A DNA stretch of 64,000 nucleotides from Desulforamulus ruminis DSM 2154 (GTDB lineage Bacteria; Bacillota; Desulfotomaculia; Desulfotomaculales; Desulfotomaculaceae). How positions within the stretch are numbered: the first letter of the stretch is position 1; each line of letters opens with the position of its first letter. The notes below the pieces were generated by a model, which saw only the letters and a list, made by a program, of their open reading frames with translations, was not told the origin of the DNA and ran no database searches. Made by a program: the position numbers and the translations under genes. Location: the NCBI RefSeq assembly GCF_000215085.1, contig NC_015589.1, positions 682,001 to 746,000 of the forward strand, in the 5' to 3' direction. Below, one piece after another: positions 51,707-59,300 of the stretch.

Positions 51707-52061
51707 ATCCAGGATAATAAATAAAAGTAAAGTTAAAGACCTGATTAGGTTTTGCGGAACAGCACTGATAGCTGTCAATACAGCAGTGATCGGTAGCCCG
51801 AATCAGGTTATGGCCAGTACCGGCACTGACGTGATTGGCCGGATAGCCGGCACGACCTTTGGCCCTGGAGGCCCTGGGACGCTAATTATTAGCCTGCTAT
51901 TGATCGCTTTGGTTGGCTGGTTGTCCGGATATATCGCTCAGGCGTGTGGAAAAGGCCAGGTTGCCGGTATGATCCATGTAACCACCGTTTTCTCATGTAT
52001 TGCTTTGGTGGCGGAATCAGCATTAAAAGCACTTGGGTCACTAACAAAGTTTTTAGGATAG
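51672..52061 (+). CDS. Small membrane protein, VirB2-like in layout
   Basis: 129-aa protein with ATG behind AAAGGGGGGG. A possible signal region ends near VMAS, followed by two hydrophobic segments (LIISLLLIALVGWLSGYIA and VTTVFSCIALVAESAL) separated by a short basic loop. This is the layout of T4SS pilin-type proteins. Identity not certain. Confidence 0.55.
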   Translation: MIITGFYVRANKSRIINKSKVKDLIRFCGTALIAVNTAVIGSPNQVMASTGTDVIGRIAGTTFGPGGPGTLIISLLLIALVGWLSGYIAQACGKGQVAGMIHVTTVFSCIALVAESALKALGSLTKFLG

Positions 52062-52082
52062 CCCTTCGGGGCTTTTTCTTTT
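52060..52082 (+). terminator. Intrinsic terminator
   Basis: Stem AGCCC/GGGCT with loop TTCG and TTTTTCTTTTT. Confidence 0.82.
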
Positions 52083-52110
52083 TATAACACAATAGTGTGA
52101 ATTAGACTTC

Positions 52111-52158
52111 CATGCGTTAAGTCGTACGTTGATCCATACGTTAACCCATACGTGCAAA
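52111..52158. repeat. Four tandem 12-bp repeats
   Basis: CATGCGTTAAGT, CGTACGTTGATC, CATACGTTAACC, CATACGTGCAAA in exact 12-bp register. Consensus CATACGTTAAcc. About 100 bp before the promoter of structured RNA copy 2; operator-like. Short GATAGGGG repeats follow at about 52233-52255. Confidence 0.6.
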
Positions 52159-52255
52159 CAGGTAGTTTTGTTTGTCCAAGGCCATCAAATTACTAAAACA
52201 ATCGAGAAGGTTAGGAAGAGGCTGAGGGCAGTGGATAGGGGATAGGGGATAGGGA

Positions 52256-52285
52256 TTGACAGGATATTAAGTTGTCTGCTAAAAT
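52256..52285 (+). promoter_or_regulatory. Promoter of structured RNA copy 2
   Basis: TTGACA, 18-bp spacer, TAAAAT; same layout as the promoter of copy 1. Confidence 0.82.
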
Positions 52286-52291
52286 TTGGTT

Positions 52292-52496
52292 ACAGGGAAA
52301 GAACCTGTATCCGTTTCTCACCCATTGTGGTGACTTGACTCCTGAAATGGAGTGTACCGTTTGCCAGTTGGCATTTGCGGCAAAATTGCCGAGTGTAACT
52401 ATTAGGTTACACCCTTCCGTGGCAGAAGGAATTTTAAAGCCATAAGTTGCAATAAATTATTTGAAAGAATTTAAAGACCTTTTATAGGTCTTTTTG
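52292..52496 (+). ncRNA. Structured RNA of unknown class, copy 2
   Basis: About 205 nt. Stems: ACAGG/CCTGT, TCACC/GGTGA, ACTCC/GGAGT, TGCCA/TGGCA, CGGCAA/TTGCCG, GTGTAAC/GTTACAC, CCTTC/GAAGG and the terminator AAGACCT/AGGTCTT with T run. Compared with copy 1 the stems keep pairing although bases differ, while the linking segments (CCGTTTCTCACCC, GTGGTGACTTGA, GTACCGTTT, TGCCGAG) stay constant. It lacks the extra 3' stretch of copy 1. Confidence 0.78.
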
Positions 52497-52551
52497 TGTT
52501 TAAATTAAGGAAGTATACCGGGTTATCCCTGGTTCATATATTAGGCTTTCT

Positions 52552-52612
52552 ACGGCCACTGCGAGTTGTACGAGACGAATTTCCTGGACAGCTTTGCAGT
52601 GGCCGTTTTTTG
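52552..52612 (+). ncRNA. Hairpin RNA/terminator following structured RNA copy 2
   Basis: Perfect 11-bp stem ACGGCCACTGC/GCAGTGGCCGT followed by TTTTTTGC. Counterpart of the hairpin at 40754. Confidence 0.65.
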
Positions 52613-52669
52613 CTTAGGAAAGAAAACAAATGGTTATGCCCACCTAACGGGTAGAAAGGAGAGTAAAGA

Positions 52670-52798
52670 ATGATTATGTTCAAAATCAAGGGCAAATACC
52701 CGGGTCAACCCTGTGAGGACTTCGACGAGTTCGAGACAATGGCGGAAGCGGTTTCCATGCTTAGGGAGTACCGGATGGCCTTTGGCTCCGGATGGTAG
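52670..52798 (+). CDS. Small protein
   Basis: 42-aa frame, ATG behind AAAGGAGAG. MFKIKGKYPGQPCEDFDEFE and the later REYRMAFGSGW give a small mixed-charge protein with no known family. A terminator follows at 52865. Confidence 0.6.
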   Translation: MIMFKIKGKYPGQPCEDFDEFETMAEAVSMLREYRMAFGSGW

Positions 52799-52864
52799 CT
52801 CAAGATCACCAGGTAGCTCTACCGACTATGGAAAAGATTACGAAATAAAAGCTTCTTATTAGAG

Positions 52865-52893
52865 GATTGCTGCCCACTCCTTGGGCAGCAATC
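52865..52893. terminator. Hairpin between convergent genes
   Basis: Perfect 12-bp stem GATTGCTGCCCA/TGGGCAGCAATC with loop CTCCT. No strong T run on the plus strand, so termination may be weak. Confidence 0.65.
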
Positions 52894-52941
52894 AACATAC
52901 TAAAGCATGCATAGTCTCAATACTTAATCTTTATCATTGAT

Positions 52942-53407
52942 CTAAGCATGTTTTAGTATGTTGAATGACTGTCTTCTTAGCCTTACAAAATCAAGCGTAA
53001 CTTGGAAATGGTTAGCTAGTTCGACATCCTCCAATGTTTGTAATTCTAAGAACTCATTCTCTGGTATTAGAAAGTTTATAGCCCATATCTTGGCTTTGAG
53101 TTCATCTATACTTACATTCAATAAATCTGCCAGGCTTTCAGTTCCTGTTAATATATTTGATTTGGCCTCGGTAAAGTGATGGCCAACTTCTTCTGCCAGG
53201 GAACAGAGAAGCTTAATTGGGTCCAATTTCAGATTGGTGTTTAAAAGAATAAAATACTCAGGATCTTTTCACATAATAAAACCCATTTTGGTTCTTTTTG
53301 AAGGGATAGTAATAAATGTAAATTCCCTCTTTTTTTGCAATTGAGAATAAAGTAGATAGTCTTGTATCCAATATCAGATCCTCAATCCATGATACATTTA
53401 AAAACAT
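52942..53407 (-). pseudogene. immA: ImmA-like metalloprotease gene, frameshifted
   Basis: The minus strand starts at ATG 53407 and encodes MFLNVSWIEDLILDTRLSTL, then IYIYYYPFKKNQNGFYYVKRS, and meets a stop near 53258. The next frame continues with PEYFILLNTNLKLDPIKLLC, then LAEEVGHHFTEAKSNI (metal-binding HH of the ImmA/IrrE family) to 52942. A one-base frameshift at about 53258-53266 explains both. ImmA cuts ImmR-type repressors to release ICE genes; here it is probably inactive. It lies directly downstream of an Xre repressor gene, the ICEBs1 arrangement. Confidence 0.78.
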
Positions 53408-53468
53408 TAATGTCAGATAATTGAAATGGGCTAAAAATTAGGAAAACCACCTAATCGGTGGTAATGTA

Positions 53469-54083
53469 CTATTTTTCTTGATCTTTCTTTTTTTGTGCCA
53501 TCGCAGCCTCTATAGCCTTTTGAATGTCTTCACCCTCTTCAAGGGTAGGTATATGAAAAAAACGCTCACCTTCGTAGCTGGCTGCAAGGACTTCATTGTC
53601 TTCTTTAGTCATGACATCCTCAGAGGGAAGGATATCTCTAAGGACTTCTAGTATCTGAATTCTTTCTTCCAAGGATATGGGTTTGCCAGCGAGAGTAATC
53701 GGTTCTTTGGAATTAAATAAGTCTAGGATCTCGCGACTTAAAGTTTTTGTAGTACTCCGTTTTAGAAGCTGATTAACCTTCGAAAACTCAGTAACAATAT
53801 TTTTCACTAGATCTACTTGCGTAGAATATAGATTCTGAATTTCTGATATTAAAGGTTCTAAATTGACTGACTTTGTTTGTTTATTATTAGATTCATCAAA
53901 GAAATCAGATATAGTAATATCCAACACTCCGCAGATACGAGACAGAACATCTACGGTCGGCTGACTTTTACCTTGTTCGATATCTCTCAGATAAGATTGA
54001 GAAACACAAGATAATTTTGCAAGTTTGTTAGTGGAATATCCCTTTTTTTCTCTTAAATAAATAATCTTAGATGCAATATCCAT
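53469..54083 (-). CDS. Xre/ImmR-like repressor 1
   Basis: 204-aa regulator; ATG at 54083 behind GGTGG. N-terminal HTH (NKLAKLSCVSQSYLRDIEQG) and a C-terminal region including ITLAGKPISLEERIQILEVLRDIL that recurs in the repressor at 54943-55467. Divergent from a small Xre gene, with operator-like repeats between them, it forms a cI/cro-like switch. The downstream ImmA-like gene is broken. Confidence 0.85.
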   Translation of the reverse strand: MDIASKIIYLREKKGYSTNKLAKLSCVSQSYLRDIEQGKSQPTVDVLSRICGVLDITISDFFDESNNKQTKSVNLEPLISEIQNLYSTQVDLVKNIVTEFSKVNQLLKRSTTKTLSREILDLFNSKEPITLAGKPISLEERIQILEVLRDILPSEDVMTKEDNEVLAASYEGERFFHIPTLEEGEDIQKAIEAAMAQKKKDQEK

Positions 54084-54101
54084 AAAAACCACCAATTTAC
54101 T

Positions 54102-54184
54102 TTATCGACATACCGTTATTTTACCACAAAAAATCCATGCCAAATTAGCGACATACCATTGATTAATTATAGGTATACCGATAA
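54102..54184. promoter_or_regulatory. Operator repeats of Xre switch 1
   Basis: TTATCGACATACC (54102-54114), TTAGCGACATACC (54145-54157) and the inverted GGTATACCGATAA (54172-54184) lie between the divergent Xre genes. Confidence 0.7.
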
Positions 54185-54207
54185 AATGATATGAGGGGGG
54201 TGACTGT

Positions 54208-54420
54208 ATGCACTTAATAAAGGAACATAGAAAAAGCCTAGGTTGGACTCAAACTAAACTTGCACAAGCTTCAGGAGTATCACAAACATATATAAGCGAG
54301 ATTGAGGCTGGAAAGTTTCAACCCACAGTTAAGATAATGCAAAAGCTTGCTGCTAGCATGGGCATAACTGTCTCTGAGCTACTAGGAGAAAAGATGCCCC
54401 TTAAGGCAGCTGGCGAATAG
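54208..54420 (+). CDS. Small Xre-family regulator 1 (Cro-like)
   Basis: 70-aa HTH protein (QTKLAQASGVSQTYISEIEAG), ATG behind GAGGGGGGTG. Divergent from Xre repressor 1. Its tail (MPLKAAGE) resembles that of the second small Xre (TSNRAVGE). Confidence 0.85.
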   Translation: MHLIKEHRKSLGWTQTKLAQASGVSQTYISEIEAGKFQPTVKIMQKLAASMGITVSELLGEKMPLKAAGE

Positions 54421-54564
54421 AAATAAGTTTCAATCAACAAATTCTATCATAAAAATATAGATAGATTTGTAAAAAAATGTCGTTTGTAAATGATTTTACA
54501 TTTAGTACTGTAAAATGAGCAACCGTCGTCTGGCAGTAGGTCATTGGGAGGGGGTAGTGGTTCA

Positions 54565-54861
54565 ATGAAAATAATTCTGGAGAATGAGATGGAGAGGAAG
54601 GCATGGGATATCCTCCTTGAAGCCCATCATAAATGGGAAAAGAACCATTACAAGGAAGAAACGGACCAGATGATTGCGAAGGAGGCAGGGAAAAGGCTGT
54701 CCGAGGATTACGGTCCCGATGGACTGGATGTTATGGGAGTCTCTGAGGCGATGTATGTAAGTCGGTTATCATCCGAGTTAATGTCACAAGGAATTTCATA
54801 CAAGTTTATCATAAAAAAAACCAAAAGTTTGTCAAACTCGGTCCGCGTTCAATATCGTTGA
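54565..54861 (+). CDS. Small hypothetical protein, 3' end possibly rearranged
   Basis: 98 aa from ATG 54565 (GGGAGGGGGTAG upstream). Acidic and basic helices, no family. The last 20 residues are encoded by DNA that on the other strand carries a broken Xre gene, so the C-terminus may be a fusion product of a rearrangement. Confidence 0.5.
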   Translation: MKIILENEMERKAWDILLEAHHKWEKNHYKEETDQMIAKEAGKRLSEDYGPDGLDVMGVSEAMYVSRLSSELMSQGISYKFIIKKTKSLSNSVRVQYR

Positions 54862-54962
54862 TAAACGAGAGAGCAACACCGGATTTCCTAGATAATGCAC
54901 TTCGGCTAATACCATTTTTTTCTCGCAATTTCGATAATACGTTTACCGACTTCCATCTTCAT
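54809..54962 (-). pseudogene. Remnant of a third Xre regulator
   Basis: The minus strand encodes MKMEVGKRIIEIAR, then after one surplus A in a run of seven (near 54918) continues KNGISRSALSRKSGVALSFI and NDIERG, a typical HTH start, before hitting a stop at 54809. It overlaps the ends of both neighbouring genes and lacks most of its C-terminus. Confidence 0.65.
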
Positions 54963-55467
54963 CCTCTGGAGGGAGAATGGTGGTATTCAACGCCTTTAAT
55001 AACTGAACTCTTTCTTCCAATGTTATAGGTCTACCGGCAACGGTAAGAGTAGCATATTTTCTCTCAAGTAAATCTAAAAGTTCTATAATATCGGTTTTGT
55101 TAGTCCATAGTGTAGTTTTATTAACTCTGACGATCTCTTTCATAACAGAATTAATTAATTGCAATTGATCACTCGTCAATTTTTGTGCCAAGCTATTTAA
55201 CTGATTGAAATTATTATTTATAGGAAGTTCTTCTTTTCCTTTATTAGAAAAAAACTCTTCAAAGGTTATACCTAGTACAGAACAAATTTTAGAAAGCACC
55301 TCTAATTTCGGCAACCTTTTGCCTAATTCAATCAAGCTAATAAAACCTTGAGTTACACCAGATTCATTGGCCAGTCTATTTCTACTATAATTTTTAGCCT
55401 CTCTGAACTTTGTAAGGCGAGAGCCAATATCTTTTTTGAGTGTTGTAAGGCTGGAATCAATATCCAT
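54943..55467 (-). CDS. Xre/ImmR-like repressor 2
   Basis: 174-aa paralogue of repressor 1: HTH RNRLANESGVTQGFISLIELG and C-terminal LTVAGRPITLEERVQLLKAL. Divergent from the small Xre gene at 55604, with AT-rich operators between. No intact ImmA accompanies it. Confidence 0.83.
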   Translation of the reverse strand: MDIDSSLTTLKKDIGSRLTKFREAKNYSRNRLANESGVTQGFISLIELGKRLPKLEVLSKICSVLGITFEEFFSNKGKEELPINNNFNQLNSLAQKLTSDQLQLINSVMKEIVRVNKTTLWTNKTDIIELLDLLERKYATLTVAGRPITLEERVQLLKALNTTILPPEDEDGSR

Positions 55468-55489
55468 TAAGAATTAACCCTTTCAAACC

Positions 55490-55578
55490 ATATTACTATA
55501 AGTATTATAACAAATAAGATTATCAACAAAAATTATTACTTGAAGTATTGATATATATTACTTGGTGTAATATACTTA
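55490..55578. promoter_or_regulatory. Operator repeats of Xre switch 2
   Basis: Three related AT-rich sites: ATTACTATAAGTATTA, ATTACTTGAAGTATTG and ATTACTTGGTGTAATATA, between the divergent Xre genes. Confidence 0.6.
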
Positions 55579-55603
55579 AAGACAGTAGGAGGTGTGTTTC
55601 TCA

Positions 55604-55819
55604 ATGAAGCTTGATCTTAAAAAGTTACGTGAAGCAGCCGGGCTCTCCCAATCTGAACTTGCAAATAGGGTTGGTGTTACTCAAGGATATATTAGTCATA
55701 TTGAAAAAAACTTAAGAGCTCCTGCGTTAAAGATTTTGGACGCGCTTGCCCGGGAACTAAATGTTCATCCTACTGAATTAATCGTAAAAGAGACTTCCAA
55801 TAGAGCTGTAGGAGAGTAA
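55604..55819 (+). CDS. Small Xre-family regulator 2 (Cro-like)
   Basis: 71 aa from ATG 55604 (TAGGAGGTG upstream). HTH QSELANRVGVTQGYISHIEKN. After its stop, TTTATCATAAAAGAAATCCAA resembles the DNA near 54806, a further trace of duplication in this block. Confidence 0.85.
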   Translation: MKLDLKKLREAAGLSQSELANRVGVTQGYISHIEKNLRAPALKILDALARELNVHPTELIVKETSNRAVGE

Positions 55820-55919
55820 ACTATATTTTTTGACGATTTATTAAGTTTATCATAAAAGAAATCCAACTCATGTCAAATAGCGTCGAAGATGGGAAGACTC
55901 AATAACTGGAGGTGAAATT

Positions 55920-56693
55920 ATGGCTAAAAAAATCACTATATCAAACCAAAAAGGGGGGACTGCAAAAACCACCAGTGCCCTTAACCTGGGGGCCTGCTTG
56001 GCTGAGAAAGGCAAACAAGTTCTGTTGGTGGATTTTGACCCACAGGCCAACTTAACCCGAGGTCTGGGCATAATCCTAAAGGATGATGAACCTGGAATAG
56101 ATGAGTTTTTGAAGGAAGAATGCGAACATGAAGAAGCAATCCAAAATACAGAAATTGAAAAACTGTCTATTATACCCTCCCGCATTGATCTAGCTGGGGT
56201 TGAAGAGAACTTCTTAAGGGAACCTGGTCGTGAACAGCAGCTAAGAGTCGTCTTGGGCGATATTCAGGACCAATATGATTACATATTAATTGACCCACCG
56301 CCATCCTTGGGGCGACTTATGATGAATGCCCTAACTGCAGCCGACCAAGTGATTATTCCAGTGCCTGCCCAAATATATGCTGTAGAGGGACTGCAGCTAC
56401 TTTTGGAAACCATCGACAGTGTTAGGGCCAGGGTAAACCCCTATCTGGAAGATTGGGCTATCTTACATACCTTAATTGATTATAGGCGGAAAGAGGATCG
56501 GTTGATCATGCAGATGATTAAGGCGCGGTATGGAGCAAAGGTTCTAAATAGTGCTATTCGCGTAAACGCCAGGATTCCGGAGGCATCAAGAAAAGGCCAA
56601 GCTATTACCCAGTATGCTAAAAACTCTGTTGGAGAGAAGGAATATAGTAGTTGCGCGGAGGAACTGCTAAAAATTTACGAAGGAGTGGCATGA
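55920..56693 (+). CDS. parA: ParA/Soj partition ATPase
   Basis: 257-aa Walker ATPase: NQKGGTAKTTSALNLG with both lysines, VDFDPQANLTRGLG, YILIDPPPSLG. ATG behind CTGGAGGTG. It lies 1 bp before parB, so translation is coupled. It would segregate the element when it is extrachromosomal, or position it in the cell. Confidence 0.93.
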   Translation: MAKKITISNQKGGTAKTTSALNLGACLAEKGKQVLLVDFDPQANLTRGLGIILKDDEPGIDEFLKEECEHEEAIQNTEIEKLSIIPSRIDLAGVEENFLREPGREQQLRVVLGDIQDQYDYILIDPPPSLGRLMMNALTAADQVIIPVPAQIYAVEGLQLLLETIDSVRARVNPYLEDWAILHTLIDYRRKEDRLIMQMIKARYGAKVLNSAIRVNARIPEASRKGQAITQYAKNSVGEKEYSSCAEELLKIYEGVA

Positions 56694-56694
56694 T

Positions 56695-57534
56695 ATGGCG
56701 ACCCGGGGAACGAGCCATGTAGTGGATATGTTTTTGACCGGGACAGGGAAGCAAGAGAGAGGCAATTTAAGAAGAACCCGAATTTTGGAGCTTCCTATCG
56801 ATTCGATCACTCCGAACCCGGATCAGCCAAGAAAAAAATTTAATTTAGTCCAAATAATGGAATTGGCTGAGTCAATAAAAGAGCATGGAATCTTGCAGCC
56901 CATCGGAGTCCGAAAAGTTGAAACCGGACATCAGATTGTATATGGAGAACGCAGGTGGCGGGCGGCTGCGGTGGCCGGGATGGAAACAGTCCCTATCGTT
57001 ATAGTTCCCGAGGATGCAGATATACGAACAATTGCCATGATTGAAAATCTTCACCGTCAGGATCTTTCGGCCATAGAAAAAGCCATGGCAATAAAAGAGA
57101 TGATGCAGGCGGAGAAGCTAAGCATGGAGGCGGTTGGCCAAAAACTGGGACTAGGGAAAACCCGGGTTCATCAGCTGCTTAATATTCTAAAACTTCCTGA
57201 GGAATTGCTGGCGGAATTCTGCAGGGCGAATATGAATGAAACCCATGCGAGGGGTTTGTTAGCACTTAAAAAATTCCCTGATGCCCAAAAGGAGCTTTTT
57301 CAAAAAATTATCGACCAGGATCTTGCCGGGAACCAGGCTCTGATCTGGGCAGAAAACTATCTTAAAAAACTACCGTCGAAAACCCCGGTTAGTGATATGG
57401 TGAGTAAGTCCTTAAATAAACTTGCCAAAATCGAAAAACGATGGCTAAAGATAACTAACGAGGAAAGGGAACGCTATATAAAAGAATTGTTGCCCTTAAA
57501 AGAAAAAATAGATTATTTATTAGGTAATTCTTAA
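56695..57534 (+). CDS. parB: ParB centromere-binding CTPase
   Basis: 279-aa protein with ParB/Spo0J motifs: ITPNPDQPRKKF, GILQPIGVR, GERRWRAA (nucleotide-binding) and ENLHRQDLSAIEKAMA, then the HTH VGQKLGLGKTRVHQLLNIL. Its target is unknown; the repeated 16-bp palindrome at 33.9-43.5 kb is a candidate. ATG follows parA. Confidence 0.93.
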   Translation: MATRGTSHVVDMFLTGTGKQERGNLRRTRILELPIDSITPNPDQPRKKFNLVQIMELAESIKEHGILQPIGVRKVETGHQIVYGERRWRAAAVAGMETVPIVIVPEDADIRTIAMIENLHRQDLSAIEKAMAIKEMMQAEKLSMEAVGQKLGLGKTRVHQLLNILKLPEELLAEFCRANMNETHARGLLALKKFPDAQKELFQKIIDQDLAGNQALIWAENYLKKLPSKTPVSDMVSKSLNKLAKIEKRWLKITNEERERYIKELLPLKEKIDYLLGNS

Positions 57535-57550
57535 TATACCTGCCTGATGA

Positions 57551-57569
57551 GCCTGGGTCGTGCCCAGGC
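57551..57569 (+). promoter_or_regulatory. Hairpin after parB
   Basis: Stem GCCTGGG/CCCAGGC with loop TCGTG and no T run. It lies in the leader of the next gene. The following GAAACCGGGCCAA resembles GAAACTCGGCCAA after the hairpin at 46727-46753. Confidence 0.6.
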
Positions 57570-57624
57570 GAAACCGGGCCAACTGGTCGCAGGAAACGAA
57601 TATCTTAGAAATGGGGTGCTTTCT

Positions 57625-58827
57625 TTGAAAGCGGAACAGCAGTCCATATGTCCTCCCTATGCCCAAAAGATGAAAGACGATTATGAGGGCGAACCCAACG
57701 AAGGCAAAAAAGGAAATATAAGGAAAAGGAATGAAACAATACTAGCCGTTGCCAGATTGCTCATTCAGGATTGCTTAATAAAGCGAAGCGACATGGCAGA
57801 TGTTTGTGGAGTTAGCCCTCAAGAAATTTCATCCGCATTAAAAAAACTTCAAAAAACAGTTAACGATGGGCATACCATTATCGGGCTAAACAACGCAGAA
57901 CTAGAACTCCTTATAAACAGCCTGGAAAAAAGAAGGCGTGAGGAGGAAGCCCCAACAATAAAGATTGCAAAGCTACTTATTGAGGACTTTTTGATGGATC
58001 GCAGCAAAATCGCTGCTATCTGCGGAATAACGCCCCAAAAGGTATCCACAAACATAAAAAAGGTCAAAACAATGATGATGAGGGAAGATCCTTCTGCACT
58101 AAAACAGCTGGATATAGAAAGATTAAAAGCAAATATTGAGCTGCGAGAAGTATATCAGAAGAGTTTGCAAGATGAGCTTTTAAGAAATGTCGCTCGAATA
58201 TTATTAAAAAATTACCGGATTACTGGTAAAGAAATTGCACAGGAACTAAATATAAAGGAGCCGAATGTAAGTAGCGCAATCAAAAAAATTAAAATTAAGA
58301 TCGGCTATCAAGAAACTGGTGCTGAAGAAAAATTAACTGAAGCCCCCGGGATCATAGGGTTAACATCCGAAGAAAACGCGCAGTTACTCCGACTAATTAT
58401 AAATAGAGAGAAAGAAGCATTGCGGGAGAAGGAGCTGCGTCAAAAAGAAATAGCATTGGCAAAGGCGAGCCGAGAGAGCATGAAGGATATTGTCAGGCAA
58501 GCGAAGAGAAAGGCCAGTAAGAAGCCCGCGACAATTAGTGACATCGGCTTGGCAGAATGGAATGTAATGAGCTATGATGCGAAATCTGGCAAATTAGATT
58601 ACGGGTATATTTTTAAAGGGTGGAAAGAGCAGATATATTCTCCCTCAAAAGATGACAAAGTAAAGACTATTGCTCCGGGACTACCAAGGGATTTTCCGAA
58701 ACGCTTACCCAAAAATGAAATGTCAATACAACAGGACCATAAGATAGATCCTTCTTATTTAATACCTTCAAAAGCCTCGGGGACAGTAGCTGGTAGAAAA
58801 CGTATCAATGGCATGAGGCTTACTTAG
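57625..58827 (+). CDS. Protein with three HTH repeats, downstream of ParB
   Basis: 400 aa from TTG 57625 (GGGGTG 7 bp upstream); ATG 57547 would translate the leader hairpin. Three similar units occur: ILAVARLLIQDCLIKRSDMA then DVCGVSPQEISSALKKL; IKIAKLLIEDFLMDRSKIAA then ICGITPQKVSTNIKKV; VARILLKNYRITGKEIAQEL then NIKEPNVSSAIKKI. Each looks like a helix-turn-helix. A basic helical region and a C-terminal domain follow. No family recognised; it may bind DNA near the partition site. Confidence 0.6.
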   Translation: MKAEQQSICPPYAQKMKDDYEGEPNEGKKGNIRKRNETILAVARLLIQDCLIKRSDMADVCGVSPQEISSALKKLQKTVNDGHTIIGLNNAELELLINSLEKRRREEEAPTIKIAKLLIEDFLMDRSKIAAICGITPQKVSTNIKKVKTMMMREDPSALKQLDIERLKANIELREVYQKSLQDELLRNVARILLKNYRITGKEIAQELNIKEPNVSSAIKKIKIKIGYQETGAEEKLTEAPGIIGLTSEENAQLLRLIINREKEALREKELRQKEIALAKASRESMKDIVRQAKRKASKKPATISDIGLAEWNVMSYDAKSGKLDYGYIFKGWKEQIYSPSKDDKVKTIAPGLPRDFPKRLPKNEMSIQQDHKIDPSYLIPSKASGTVAGRKRINGMRLT

Positions 58828-58834
58828 AGAAACA

Positions 58835-58858
58835 AGTCGGGCTCCGGGAGGAGCGACG
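58835..58858 (+). promoter_or_regulatory. Hairpin upstream of the DUF7352-like gene
   Basis: GTCGGGCTCC pairing with GGAGCGAC, loop GGGA; no T run. Another of the non-terminator hairpins between genes. Confidence 0.5.
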
Positions 58859-58879
58859 TGTACTGTGAGGAGAATTTTA

Positions 58880-59152
58880 ATGAAAAGAATTTTCAAATAT
58901 GAATTGGAAGTTGCGGGTTTTCAAGTAGTAAACATCCAAAGTGAAGCTATACTAAGTGTTCAGGAACAAAATGAAAAAATTGTGGTTTATGCCTTAGTAG
59001 ACACCGATCTACCTCCAAACAAATATGAATTTGGAATAATTGGTACTGGGCACCCGATTACATTTGATATAAATAAATTTTGTTTCCTGGGTACTGTAAA
59101 AATGTATGGCGGCGGTTTGATGTTTCACGTCTTTTATAGAAAACTAGAATAG
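58880..59152 (+). CDS. DUF7352-like small protein
   Basis: 90 aa from ATG 58880, behind TGAGGAG. FKYELEVAGFQVV, ILSVQEQNEKIVVYALVD and GTGHPI...FLGTV...LMFHVFY match a small family common on phages and mobile elements. Function unknown. Confidence 0.65.
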   Translation: MKRIFKYELEVAGFQVVNIQSEAILSVQEQNEKIVVYALVDTDLPPNKYEFGIIGTGHPITFDINKFCFLGTVKMYGGGLMFHVFYRKLE

Positions 59153-59187
59153 CGTTGTGTCATACTTCAACTGAGAGTTCACCACGT

Positions 59188-59220
59188 AAAAATCGTCTAC
59201 TAAGGTCGGCGATTTTTATT
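59188..59220 (+). terminator. Terminator in duplicated leader, copy 1
   Basis: AAAATCG/CGATTTT stem with an inner TAAGG loop region, followed by T run. Copy 2 is at 59853-59886. Confidence 0.7.
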
Positions 59221-59300
59221 TTGTAAGGGAAATAAATCCCCTGCAATCTTAATATGCTATGAAAAAGACTTTCTAAGTAAAAATGGGAGTGAGTGATTTT

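Noticed and set aside
53227-53468. Non-coding gap before the 94-aa minus-strand ORF
   Set aside because: Reading it in frame shows the N-terminal half of ImmA, so it belongs to a frameshifted gene rather than a gap.
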